In this document: piece after piece, positions 55,603 through 64,000 of the stretch | How positions within the stretch are numbered: the stretch's first letter is position 1 | How the letters are laid out: every line of letters starts with the position of its first letter | Source: Psychrosphaera aestuarii | GTDB lineage: Bacteria; Pseudomonadota; Gammaproteobacteria; Enterobacterales; Alteromonadaceae | Assembly (NCBI RefSeq): GCF_017948405.1 | Contig: NZ_CP072844.1 | Span: forward strand, 992,001-1,056,000 | Reading direction: 5' to 3' | Length of the DNA stretch: 64,000 nucleotides | Position numbers and translations under genes: made by a program | Notes under the pieces: model-generated | The model's input: the letters and a program-made list of their open reading frames with translations, nothing else | What the model was told of the DNA's origin: nothing | Database searches by the model: none

Positions 55603-56934
55603 CTATTGATAAATTAAATAGGGCTGACGGTCTTTTAAAAATTGATTGAGCCCTGGCTGCCATTGGTTCCGAATGTCGCTGAGCGTTTTATTATTCTGCA
55701 AATCTTTTCTCAGTTGATCTGTGCCTGCCAATTTATCAAAAAACTCAGGTCGATCAATGAAGATATATTTGGGCCTTGATTGTGTGTTGCTTGTGTTTGC
55801 TGTTTGCATAAAAAGTTGATGCCATTGATACAGAAAACTTAAATCTAGTTGTGAGTTTATTAAGCCATCGTCCCTCCCATTTTCCGATAAGAGAAGAGTA
55901 CCGGTGAGCGTCGTATTTTCCCACTTAGGATATTTAGAGACACCAGCAATGGAACGTGGCGTAAAAGAATAATTACCAATGAATAGCTCAGGGTGACCAA
56001 TGACTTGAAACGGTTGTTGAGTGCCTCTACCTATGCTTACTGTGGTGGCTTCAAAAAGCACTAGCGAAGGATATAAAGTCACTGCCTGCGTATTTGGCAA
56101 ATTAGGGCTTGGCGGAATAGGGAGACTATAATTTGCGGTACGTTGATAGTATTTAACGGGGATCACGGTAAGTTCTAGTGGAATTGATGCGGTTTGATTC
56201 GCTATTGGGTGAATCGAGTTTAACCAATTTTCTCCAACAATCATCTGTGCTAGCTCCCCAACGGTTAATCCATAAACCATAGGAACCGGCAAGAGCCCAA
56301 CAAAGGATCTAAACTTAGGATCAAGCATCGGACCATCCACTTTTTGAAGGTGAGGGTTTGGTCGGTCGAGCACAATAAAAGGAATGCCCTGTTGCTGTGC
56401 TGCTTGCATCATGTAAAACATACTGTTGATATAAGTATAAAATCGAGCGCCAACATCTTGAATGTCGTAAACGATAACATCTAGCTCTGCAATTATTTGG
56501 TTAGGCGGCCGTTTGTTTTTTCCATAAATAGAAACGAGAGGAATACCGGTTTTAGCATCAACAGAGGATTTAACAATTTCGCCGTCGCTGTGATCGCCTC
56601 TAACGCCATGTTCTGGAGCAAAAACGAGAGTAACATTAATATTATTTTTAAGTAGCAAATCAAGTAAATGAATGTTTTTATCTTGAATACGTGTGCGATG
56701 TTTCGAGACACCATCACTAGAGTCATCATCTGCATCAACTTCAATATTTATTTCAAATGCAACGGACGTTTGATTGGCAACCAGACCAACTCGCTTACCT
56801 TTTAGTAATGGTAAGTAAGCCTCAATTTGTTCTGCACCAACCTGTATTGCATGTGCTTGATTAGCTCGACTTTCAACAGACCAACTGTATGAAAAAAAAC
56901 AAATGGCACAGACAAAAAATCTCCATTGCTTCAC
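55603..56934 (-). CDS. NamZ-type exo-beta-N-acetylmuramidase (DUF1343)
   Basis: A 443-residue exported protein (signal FFVCAICFFSYSWSVESRA) of the DUF1343 family. Seen are YLPLLKGKRVGLVANQTSV, VTLVFAPEHGVRGDHSDGE, YDIQDVGARFYTYINSMFY, FIVLDRPNPHLQKVDGPML and VPMVYGLTVGELA. NamZ (glycoside hydrolase family 171) removes MurNAc from the non-reducing end of murein fragments. The frame carries a short insertion (DDDSSDGVSKHRTR, residues about 68-81) not usual in the family. It sits beside the fused kinase-MurQ gene and the GH3 hexosaminidase, which supports a MurNAc-salvage role. Confidence 0.87.
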   Translation of the reverse strand: MKQWRFFVCAICFFSYSWSVESRANQAHAIQVGAEQIEAYLPLLKGKRVGLVANQTSVAFEINIEVDADDDSSDGVSKHRTRIQDKNIHLLDLLLKNNINVTLVFAPEHGVRGDHSDGEIVKSSVDAKTGIPLVSIYGKNKRPPNQIIAELDVIVYDIQDVGARFYTYINSMFYMMQAAQQQGIPFIVLDRPNPHLQKVDGPMLDPKFRSFVGLLPVPMVYGLTVGELAQMIVGENWLNSIHPIANQTASIPLELTVIPVKYYQRTANYSLPIPPSPNLPNTQAVTLYPSLVLFEATTVSIGRGTQQPFQVIGHPELFIGNYSFTPRSIAGVSKYPKWENTTLTGTLLLSENGRDDGLINSQLDLSFLYQWHQLFMQTANTSNTQSRPKYIFIDRPEFFDKLAGTDQLRKDLQNNKTLSDIRNQWQPGLNQFLKDRQPYLIYQ

Positions 56935-57064
56935 AAATACGCTCCTTTTTGTTGTTGGTGTTATTAACTAAGTGCTAGGTGCCTAAGTCTCAAAGATTAA
57001 AACTCCCAAATAATTTAGGTAGTTAAGCACATAAGTATCCGAGTGTATTAAGCACAATTGCAAG

Positions 57065-59005
57065 TTATAAATTATTCAGTGCGCGTCTTAAAAAGCCATT
57101 ATGATTGGCAAGATATTGCGCCGCTTGTGCTTGGTCTAAGCCAGACTTTTGCATCAAAATGGCCAGTTTCACATTGTTCTGAGCGCCAACTAATAGCTGT
57201 TCGGCTTGCTCAAATGAGATACCACAGGCCTGCTCAATGATACGACAGGCTCGTTTCACAAGTTTGTGGTTACTCGCCTTAACGTCGACCATGAGGTTTT
57301 CATAACATTTACCCAGCTGCACCATAGCGCCGGTGCTCAACATATTTATGATCATTTTTTGCGCGCTACCTGCTTTTAATCTAGTTGAACCTGACAATAT
57401 TTCAGGCCCTAAATTAACAGCAATTGGAATGTCAGCAATGTCATTAATGGTAGCAACCGGGTTACAAGTGACACTGATGGTTTTGCAGCCTAGTGATTTG
57501 GCATAATTTAACCCGCCGATAACATAAGGCGTGCGACCGCTAGCCGCGATACCCACAACCACATCAGGGATGGCGAGATTTAAGTCAATAAGGTCTTTTT
57601 GGCCAAGTTCAGTGCTATCTTCAGCCCCTTCGACGGCTTTAAACATTGCGCCCTGGCCACCGGCTAACAAACCAATCACCGTATTGGGATCTGTACTAAA
57701 GGTGGGCGGGCATTCTACGGCATCAAGTACACCTAAACGGCCACTGGTTCCAGCCCCCATATAAATTAAGCGACCACCGTTATTTAATGAATGGGTGATT
57801 GTATCAATGGCTTCTGCGATATGTTGCGAAACAGTCTCTATTGCTTGTGGCACGATACTATCTTGATCATTCATTAAGGCTACAATTTGGTGGCTACTCA
57901 TTAAATCTAGTTGAGTGGAAGCTGAATTTCGTTGTTCTGATACGAGCTTATCCAGCGATGTTAAATTGTTATTAACTTTCTCTCTCGTTTGAGGTTGCTC
58001 AATATTAGCATCACTTAAACTGTCTGCCATGGAGAGCGCGCCCATTAAACTGGGGCTGTCAATTAGCTTAATACGTTGGGCTATGTTCGGAATTAGGTTA
58101 TTTGCTAATAAATGCTCAAGGGTTGAGCTTGCTAGCCCTCCCGTAAAGAATATTTTTGAACTTTTAATACTATTCAGTAAGTCAGCCACATCATTCAAAT
58201 GCTGGTGTATGGCAAGCGCGGCTAGTTTTGATGACGAGGCATATTCAAAAACAGCAGGAGCAAGGCTAGCAAAGTCTGATTGCGACGCTTCTGACAACCA
58301 TTGTAAAAGTTGCTCTTTCGTAGCTCCTAGTTGCATCGCAAGTTTGGTATATAAAGGGTCTTGGTTCAGTTTATGAAATTCAGGACCTTGAACTTGATTG
58401 GCATCCCACATTTTTAAAAAGTGATTAACTAAGTAGAAACCCAGTTTTGCGCCACTTCCTTCATCGCCGATTGGAAACCCCCAACCGCCAGAAAATATGT
58501 TTTTATTATTGTCTGAATGTGCAACAAAAGAGCCGGTACCTAACGTAATTAACGCTACGTCATTAGTTTGCGGAGCTTTATCATTAACCAATTGAGACTG
58601 CTTGAGTTTACGCACAAACGCACTGAAATCGTTGCCAGAGCCAGAATCAGCGCTGCTGTTGATGAGGGACTCACATTTTGCCCCCAAAAGAGCGGTCTCA
58701 CAGTCTTCTACAATTACAATAGAGTTTATGCCGGTTTGGCGAACAAGGTATTCGTGACACCTGTCAACTAACCTACTATTTCCTGCACCCGCTACGCCGA
58801 TTGCAATGCGAACGTTACTGCTATCGGTTTCAGCTTGCTGAATAAGATTGATGATCAGTAGCGATAATGTTTCTGACGCTTTATCAATACCTTGAGAAAG
58901 AGAGCTAGGACCCGTTGTAGCACTAAAGCTTTGGAAATTAGAGAGATTAATTATTTGTCCAACGGTTTTTGTGCCGCCGCCGTCTATGCCGATGATAAAT
59001 TTCAT
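57065..59005 (-). CDS. Fused amino-sugar kinase-N-acetylmuramic acid 6-phosphate etherase
   Basis: A 646-residue two-domain protein. Residues 1-330 are a BadF/N-acetylglucosamine-kinase-type ATPase (IIGIDGGGTKTVGQI; SGGWGFPIGDEGSGAKLG; IFFTGGLASSTLEHLL). Residues about 345-646 are a complete MurQ: SEQRNSASTQLDLMS, the SIS motif YMGAGTSGRLGVLDAVECPP near 416-435, ASGRTPYVIGGL and ILSGSTRLKAGSAQKM. The kinase half would phosphorylate MurNAc (or GlcNAc) at position 6 and the MurQ half would remove lactate to give GlcNAc-6-phosphate. No anmK or murP gene is next to it. The GH3 gene diverges from its 5' end. Confidence 0.88.
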   Translation of the reverse strand: MKFIIGIDGGGTKTVGQIINLSNFQSFSATTGPSSLSQGIDKASETLSLLIINLIQQAETDSSNVRIAIGVAGAGNSRLVDRCHEYLVRQTGINSIVIVEDCETALLGAKCESLINSSADSGSGNDFSAFVRKLKQSQLVNDKAPQTNDVALITLGTGSFVAHSDNNKNIFSGGWGFPIGDEGSGAKLGFYLVNHFLKMWDANQVQGPEFHKLNQDPLYTKLAMQLGATKEQLLQWLSEASQSDFASLAPAVFEYASSSKLAALAIHQHLNDVADLLNSIKSSKIFFTGGLASSTLEHLLANNLIPNIAQRIKLIDSPSLMGALSMADSLSDANIEQPQTREKVNNNLTSLDKLVSEQRNSASTQLDLMSSHQIVALMNDQDSIVPQAIETVSQHIAEAIDTITHSLNNGGRLIYMGAGTSGRLGVLDAVECPPTFSTDPNTVIGLLAGGQGAMFKAVEGAEDSTELGQKDLIDLNLAIPDVVVGIAASGRTPYVIGGLNYAKSLGCKTISVTCNPVATINDIADIPIAVNLGPEILSGSTRLKAGSAQKMIINMLSTGAMVQLGKCYENLMVDVKASNHKLVKRACRIIEQACGISFEQAEQLLVGAQNNVKLAILMQKSGLDQAQAAQYLANHNGFLRRALNNL

Positions 59006-59071
59006 AAAAATGGTATCCTGTTGTGCAACAACAATGTACTAAAAAAACAAGAGACTGGAAACGTAAATACA

Positions 59072-61174
59072 GTGCAGATTAAAAATAACTTTTTGTTCAT
59101 CATATTTATTCTATTGTTTGGCTCAATTTATAGAGTTAATGCTACAGAGTTACCCCAACCCTTGCCTGTTATGCCAACGACAAACGATTGGATTGATGTT
59201 GCTTTAGCTCAAAAGATGATGTTGGATTTTCGGTTTTATTGCGACCAAACTCAGCGTGAAACACGAGCAAAGAGTTCTGCAAATAAACAAACTTGCCAAA
59301 CCCCTTTAACTGCATTAAACCCAGAGCTAAAGCATTTTATTGAAGAGTCACAAATTGGCGGAGTTATTCTCTTTTCAGAAAATATACAAGACACACTACA
59401 AGTCACCGAGTTGAACAAACAGTTGCAGTTGGCGGCGTCTAATTCGGGTTTGCCTTTGTTTATTGGTATTGATCAAGAAGGTGGTCGTGTTGCCCGCTTA
59501 CCTAGAGCTGAATATGCTGCATTTTCCGGAAACATGGCCATTGGCGCCACATATCATTCATACAAAACACACTATGCCAACGCTGTTGGGCAAGCTATCG
59601 GTCAGCAGTTGTATGATTTAGGCTTTAATCTAAATTTTGCTCCCAACGTTGATGTTAATAATAATCCTCACAACCCAGTAATAAATGTCCGTTCTTTTGG
59701 TGATAATTCAGAAGTGGTGGGAGAGTTAGGGCTGGCTATGTCTGAAGGCATGCGAAGTGCAAATATATTAACCACAGCGAAACACTTTCCTGGTCACGGA
59801 AATACATCTATAGACAGTCATTCGGGATTGTCAGCGGTGAGTTCTCCGCGTCAAAAATTAGAAAAGGTAGAGTTATTGCCATTTCGTTTTTTAAGCGAAA
59901 CAGATGCGGTGGACTTTATTATGTCTGCCCACATTCAATTTCCAGCATTAGACAACAGCCAGTTAACCTCGAAGTCAGGTTTGCAAATTACTCGGCCAGC
60001 CACACTTTCCAGAAAAATCATTACCGACTTGCTTAAAAAAGAATATAAATTTAAAGGTTTAGTGGTTTCTGATGCTTTAGATATGGGGGCAATAGCCAAG
60101 CATTTTACCGCGGAGCAGGCGTTAATTGAAACCTTCAACGCTGGGGTTGATATCGCGTTGATGCCTATGGTGATTGATAGTCCATCGCAAATAAAAGCGT
60201 TTACTCGTTTATTAGCCAAATTAAAAGACAAAGTATTAGTCGGCGATATTAACAAACAAGAGTTATGGTCTTCGTATCAATCTATTCTAAAGACAAAAGC
60301 AAAATTAAAAACTGCCATTAAACAACAGTTTGACCGTCGTGTTTCTAAAAGCGCTGAAATAGCAATGCAAGATAAACACAAAGCGCTTCATCAATCGTTA
60401 TCTGATAAAAGTCTTACCGTTTTAAAAGGTAACGGTCATTTAGCTATCTATCGTCATGAAATTAAAATAAACACCGACAATAGGCTCTATAGGCTTTTGG
60501 CCATCATGCCAGATACTGGAAAATGCCAGGCGTTTTCAAATGCTGTTTCTGAAGCTATGGTGCTGAAAAAATCAAAGAATCCTCAAGTAAAGCAAGTTGA
60601 ATTAACCTGCTTGTCTGAGTCTTCCCTAACCGACATCGAATTAAGTGCTAATGACTCTTTAGAAGGCATATTAAGTCAAACGGATCATACTAAAGTTCAT
60701 AAAAAGAACATTAACAGCAAAGCTAAATTTAGTAGTCACACAGTAAACTTTGATGGCTTAGTGATTGGCTCAATAGCACCTAAACAGTCACCTTATGAAA
60801 TGGTGGGGGTTGGTCAAATGGAAAGACAACAATTGCGTTCTAAATCAAGAGTTCAATTAGCTGAGCGACATAAAGTTTTGTTTAAACTAGCTAACGCACA
60901 TGGAATGCAAACTATATTTATTAGTATCAGAGCTCCGTACGAGACGGAAAACTTTCAATCAGACGTTGATTCTGTAATATCGACCTACAATTACAACGTT
61001 TATTTCCAATCTAACTCACATCAATCTGACAATAAAGATAACAGCTTAAAAAGCAACAGCATAAAAGGTGAGTCCTATGAAAGTATTGCTAAGCAGCTGT
61101 TTGGCTTGATTAAAACAAGCGGTAGGTTACCCGTCAGGACAATTGGAGCGGGTGAAAAGGCAGGAAAGTCGTAG
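59072..61174 (+). CDS. Secreted GH3 beta-N-acetylhexosaminidase with large C-terminal extension (NagZ-like)
   Basis: About 700 residues from GTG 59072 (GGAAA upstream; the open frame continues further 5', but inside the divergent gene). A signal peptide is present (NNFLFIIFILLFGSIYRVNA). The GH3 hexosaminidase core has LFIGIDQEGGRVARLPRAEY, FAPNVDVNNNPHNPVINVRS, KHFPGHGNTSIDSHSGLSA and LVVSDALDMGAIAKHF, with the Asp of SDALDMG as nucleophile and the DSH histidine/aspartate dyad. NagZ is normally about 340 residues and cytoplasmic; this one is exported and has an extra about 330 residues of unknown fold. Confidence 0.86.
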   Translation: MQIKNNFLFIIFILLFGSIYRVNATELPQPLPVMPTTNDWIDVALAQKMMLDFRFYCDQTQRETRAKSSANKQTCQTPLTALNPELKHFIEESQIGGVILFSENIQDTLQVTELNKQLQLAASNSGLPLFIGIDQEGGRVARLPRAEYAAFSGNMAIGATYHSYKTHYANAVGQAIGQQLYDLGFNLNFAPNVDVNNNPHNPVINVRSFGDNSEVVGELGLAMSEGMRSANILTTAKHFPGHGNTSIDSHSGLSAVSSPRQKLEKVELLPFRFLSETDAVDFIMSAHIQFPALDNSQLTSKSGLQITRPATLSRKIITDLLKKEYKFKGLVVSDALDMGAIAKHFTAEQALIETFNAGVDIALMPMVIDSPSQIKAFTRLLAKLKDKVLVGDINKQELWSSYQSILKTKAKLKTAIKQQFDRRVSKSAEIAMQDKHKALHQSLSDKSLTVLKGNGHLAIYRHEIKINTDNRLYRLLAIMPDTGKCQAFSNAVSEAMVLKKSKNPQVKQVELTCLSESSLTDIELSANDSLEGILSQTDHTKVHKKNINSKAKFSSHTVNFDGLVIGSIAPKQSPYEMVGVGQMERQQLRSKSRVQLAERHKVLFKLANAHGMQTIFISIRAPYETENFQSDVDSVISTYNYNVYFQSNSHQSDNKDNSLKSNSIKGESYESIAKQLFGLIKTSGRLPVRTIGAGEKAGKS

Positions 61175-61234
61175 GTTTAATTGAAAATGAAATAGGCACT
61201 AACCACTTTTAACGGTAGTTAGCGCCTCATATGG

Positions 61235-62623
61235 TTACATTACCAGACCGGCAATAATATAAAATACAACCGTTAAGCCACCTGCGGTAAGGGCGTAAGG
61301 CAATTGAGTTTTTACGTGCTCTAGCAAGTCACAGCCTGAAGCAACCGCCGATACAGCAGTTGTATCAGAAATAGGTGAGCAGTGATCGCCAAAAATGCCG
61401 CCACCTAATATTGCAGATAGGATCAGCGGCGCGGGTAAACCAAGCTCAACAACCAGTGGCATTCCAATTGGAATTAACAGCGCAAAGGTCCCCCAAGATG
61501 TTCCGGTAGAGAAAGACATCAAACCGCCAGCGACAAAAATAAGCGCAGGAATCAAAAACAGTGGGATATTTCCTGCAACAATGCCAGCGATAAACTTACC
61601 AGTACCAAGTTCTTTTAAACTTGCCCCAAGAGCTAATGAGAATAATACAATCACTACAAGAGGTAATAATTCATTCATGCCTTTAAAGCTAATCTCGGTC
61701 ATTTTTTTATGACTAAAGCGACCGCTTGTGATCATCATCACATACGCTACTAAAGCAGCAAGTGCTGTGGCATAAAGCACGGAACGAGAGCCTGAACCGT
61801 CGGTAAAACTGCCATTGCCAGTCCAAAACATAAATCCAACCATAGATACAGACATAGTAAATAATGGAATTAACATAAAACGAGGTTTAGAGGCTTTTAT
61901 TTCTATGTCTGTTGTTTCCAATGCTTGCTTAGGATTTGCTTCGGCTTCTTTCATTGGTCCGTGAGTTTTATCAGCAATAATGGTGTACAGCACAATGGCA
62001 ATGGTAATTAACGCATAAAAATTAAGCGGGATTGTTTGGATTAGAGTGGATACAGCTGATTGTTCAAGTTCGTAACTGCTTACTAATCCAAGCACATAGG
62101 CTCCCCAACCATTCATCAAAATTAATATACAAATTGGTGCACTTGTACTGTCGATGATATATGCAAGTCGAGCTCGACTCATGTTGAATTTGTCAAACAG
62201 CCCTCGAGAGATAATGCCTGACATTAATACTGATAAATTGGACTCTATAAAAATCACTACACCGGTTAGAAAAGGTAACATTCTAGCTCGACGAGCTGTA
62301 CCGCTTATGCCCTTTTTGATCAGGAACTCAACGGTAGCCGTCACGCCACCTGAATAACGCATAAAACCTAGTAAAGCGCCCACTAACATTGAAAAAGTTA
62401 ATATTCGAGTATTGTCCGGTGAGCCAAAGACGCCAATAACACGCTCTACGCTGGCGATTGAAAATTCAGTCAAAGCTGGCTGCAAACCTTCTGAACCGAG
62501 TATTAGCAACAATTCAGAACAAAAGATGGCAACAAGAAGCGCTAAGATTACTTCTTTTTTCCAAAGTACTACAACAACCGCTAATAGTGGCGGTAAAATG
62601 GTCATCCATTCAGACACAAACAT
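61235..62623 (-). CDS. NhaC-family Na+/H+ antiporter-type transporter
   Basis: About 462 residues with 10-12 membrane helices of the NhaC/YheL-type ion-transporter family: ILPPLLAVVVVLWKKEVILA, GGLMSFSTGTSWGTFALLIP and GGGIFGDHCSPISDTTAVSA are typical. I chose ATG 62623 over the frame's first ATG, since MFVSEWMTILPP fits the family start. NhaC proteins exchange Na+ and H+, and relatives carry organic acids or amino acids. It follows the GH3 gene tail to tail within the murein-salvage neighbourhood, so it could carry a wall-derived product, but this is only suggested by context. Confidence 0.83.
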   Translation of the reverse strand: MFVSEWMTILPPLLAVVVVLWKKEVILALLVAIFCSELLLILGSEGLQPALTEFSIASVERVIGVFGSPDNTRILTFSMLVGALLGFMRYSGGVTATVEFLIKKGISGTARRARMLPFLTGVVIFIESNLSVLMSGIISRGLFDKFNMSRARLAYIIDSTSAPICILILMNGWGAYVLGLVSSYELEQSAVSTLIQTIPLNFYALITIAIVLYTIIADKTHGPMKEAEANPKQALETTDIEIKASKPRFMLIPLFTMSVSMVGFMFWTGNGSFTDGSGSRSVLYATALAALVAYVMMITSGRFSHKKMTEISFKGMNELLPLVVIVLFSLALGASLKELGTGKFIAGIVAGNIPLFLIPALIFVAGGLMSFSTGTSWGTFALLIPIGMPLVVELGLPAPLILSAILGGGIFGDHCSPISDTTAVSAVASGCDLLEHVKTQLPYALTAGGLTVVFYIIAGLVM

Positions 62624-62686
62624 TCCCCAGTTATGATATACACAAAAATTGGTTCTTTTATACCATACTAAAATACAGTCAAACAT

Positions 62687-63025
62687 AGCTAAAGTGAGTT
62701 CATTATCGACATCCGTACGGGTATTTGTATCTACAATTTATTTTTACTCAGTATTTGATTAAACTTTCGTATGTTTTTTCAGCAAGTGTATGATTCAAAA
62801 GTAAACATTAAAAACGTCGCTATGCCCTGTCTAATTTGGAGTTGAAGCAGAGTGGCAATTTAACTTGTCGCTATATCACGCATATTTATATTGAAAATAT
62901 AGTTAAATATCATTCAGGTTATTCCTTTTAGCAGTTCCAGTCTCTATAATTACCCGCTTTCTGACATTCATGTCTATAGTTACTTTGTGCGAAGTAACAC
63001 CTATATATAACAAGAGGACATAACT
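62687..63025. other. Intergenic region upstream of acnB
   Basis: About 340 bases without a credible gene. A TATAAT at 62945-62950 could be a -10 for acnB but lacks a clear -35. The acnB ribosome-binding site AGAGGA is at 63014-63019. I see no riboswitch or repeat. Confidence 0.4.
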
Positions 63026-64000
63026 GTGCTTCAAGAATATCGTAAACATGTTGAAGAACGTGCCGCCGAAGGTATCGTTCCTAAGCCACTAGATGCAGCT
63101 CAAGTAGCTGACTTAGTAGAGCTAATTAAAAACCCGCCTGCAGGCGAAGAAGAATTCATTTTAGACCTTTTATCAAATCGCGTACCTCCAGGTGTTGACG
63201 ATGCAGCATATGTTAAAGCGGGCTTTTTAGCCGCTGTTGCAAAAGGTGAAGCTAGTTCTCCAATCCTTAGCGCTGACAAAGCGACTGAGTTATTAGGAAC
63301 AATGCTAGGTGGTTACAATATCCAGCCAATGATTGACTTGCTAGATGATGCGAAACTTGCAGAAACAGCAGCAACAGGCCTTAAGAAAACATTGTTAATG
63401 TTTGACGCATTCTTCGATGTTAAAGATAAAGCTGATGCTGGCAATGAAACAGCAAAATCGGTTTTAGAGTCTTGGGCAAATGCAGAATGGTTCCTAAATA
63501 AGCCAAAAGTTGCAGAAAAAATCACAGTTAAAGTATTTAAAGTAACTGGCGAAACAAACACTGATGACCTATCTCCTGCGCCAGATGCATGGTCTCGTCC
63601 GGATATTCCACTACACGCAACAGCAATGTTGAAGATGGAACGTGAAGGTATTAATCCTGATCAGCCTGGCACTATCGGTCCAATCGAACAAATTAAACAA
63701 CTTCAAGAAGATGGTATCCCACTAGCGTATGTTGGTGATGTTGTTGGTACAGGTTCTTCTCGTAAGTCAGCAACTAACTCAGTGTTATGGTTCATGGGTG
63801 ATGATATTCCTCACGTACCAAACAAACGTGCTGGTGGTGTTTGTTTAGGCGGTAAAATCGCTCCAATCTTCTACAACACAATGGAAGACTCAGGTGCACT
63901 ACCGATTGAATTAGACGTTCAAAAAATGGAAATGGGCGATGTAATCGACATTTACCCATATGAAGGCGTTGTTAAACGCTCTGGTACTGACGAAGTTATC
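63026..64000 (+). CDS. acnB: Aconitate hydratase B, 5' part
   Basis: A GTG start at 63026 with AGAGGA upstream opens a frame that continues past the window (325 codons). The translation starts MLQEYRKHVEERAAEGIVPK and continues with NPPAGEEEFILDLLSNRVPP, GETNTDDLSPAPDAWSRPDI and VGTGSSRKSATNSVLWFMG, clearly AcnB. The part seen covers the N-terminal HEAT-like domain and the swivelling domain; the iron-sulfur cysteines lie beyond the edge. It converts citrate and isocitrate in the TCA cycle. Confidence 0.98.
   Translation, partial: MLQEYRKHVEERAAEGIVPKPLDAAQVADLVELIKNPPAGEEEFILDLLSNRVPPGVDDAAYVKAGFLAAVAKGEASSPILSADKATELLGTMLGGYNIQPMIDLLDDAKLAETAATGLKKTLLMFDAFFDVKDKADAGNETAKSVLESWANAEWFLNKPKVAEKITVKVFKVTGETNTDDLSPAPDAWSRPDIPLHATAMLKMEREGINPDQPGTIGPIEQIKQLQEDGIPLAYVGDVVGTGSSRKSATNSVLWFMGDDIPHVPNKRAGGVCLGGKIAPIFYNTMEDSGALPIELDVQKMEMGDVIDIYPYEGVVKRSGTDEVI

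Noticed and set aside
58892..59071. Use of the far upstream ATG at 58892 for the GH3 gene
   Set aside because: This part overlaps the divergent kinase-MurQ gene's start and precedes the signal peptide, so a GTG at 59072 is more sensible.
1..64000. CRISPR arrays, rRNA and tRNA genes
   Set aside because: No regularly spaced short repeats and no rRNA or tRNA sequence were seen apart from the tRNA-like part of ssrA.

Overview
The window looks like chromosome of a marine gammaproteobacterium of the Alteromonadales type (Colwellia, Thalassotalea or Psychrosphaera-like). The basis is AT-rich DNA, an ssrA tag reading ANDENYALAA, AcnB, PurL and GuaAB of gammaproteobacterial type, and a chromosomal integron-type cassette array. 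No tool was run, so the taxonomic guess is an inference.

Layout. 1-5082: an ECF sigma factor with its ChrR-type zinc anti-sigma partner, a LON-domain protein, a KefF/KefB-C-type potassium efflux pair and a cytochrome b. 5083-12850: a cassette array read on the minus strand. It has eight full attC sites, one truncated attC, about ten cassettes and an attI-like core site at its right end, but no integrase gene. The distal left end is broken by an IS3-family remnant. Cassettes encode two alpha/beta hydrolases, a CcdA/CcdB toxin-antitoxin pair in reverse orientation with its own promoter, a trypsin-like protease, a putAbiC-like (abortive infection family) membrane protein and several small membrane proteins. 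13016-14860: an unknown membrane protein and the tmRNA gene. 14977-19680: LOG protein, beta-CASP metallohydrolase and phosphoketolase. 19799-23758: a periplasmic binding protein paired with a hybrid histidine kinase. 23991-29813: a three-gene RND efflux operon. 29971-37322: chemoreceptor, MscS, a heme-oxygenase-fold protein lacking the usual histidine, a MerC-domain protein behind a Zur-like operator, DUF6702 and an M1 peptidase. 37603-53834: mostly housekeeping genes (yegD-like, xseA, guaB, guaA, tadA, mltF, purL, gshA), with two small genes found only by reading the gaps. 53835-54182: two paralogous putative small RNAs on the minus strand. 54183-62623: a cell-wall recycling neighbourhood with an SLT lipoprotein, NamZ-type muramidase, a fused amino-sugar kinase-MurQ protein, a secreted GH3 hexosaminidase and an NhaC-type transporter. 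63026-64000: the start of acnB.

How the parts work together. The 54-63 kb genes form a plausible route: GH3 and NamZ trim GlcNAc and MurNAc from wall fragments in the periplasm, a transporter imports the sugar, and the fused kinase/etherase phosphorylates MurNAc and converts it to GlcNAc-6-phosphate. The most unusual items are the integrase-less cassette array with a defence-type cassette and a TA cassette, the tandem putative sRNAs with compensatory changes in their terminator stems, the kinase-MurQ fusion and the His-less heme-oxygenase-like protein.
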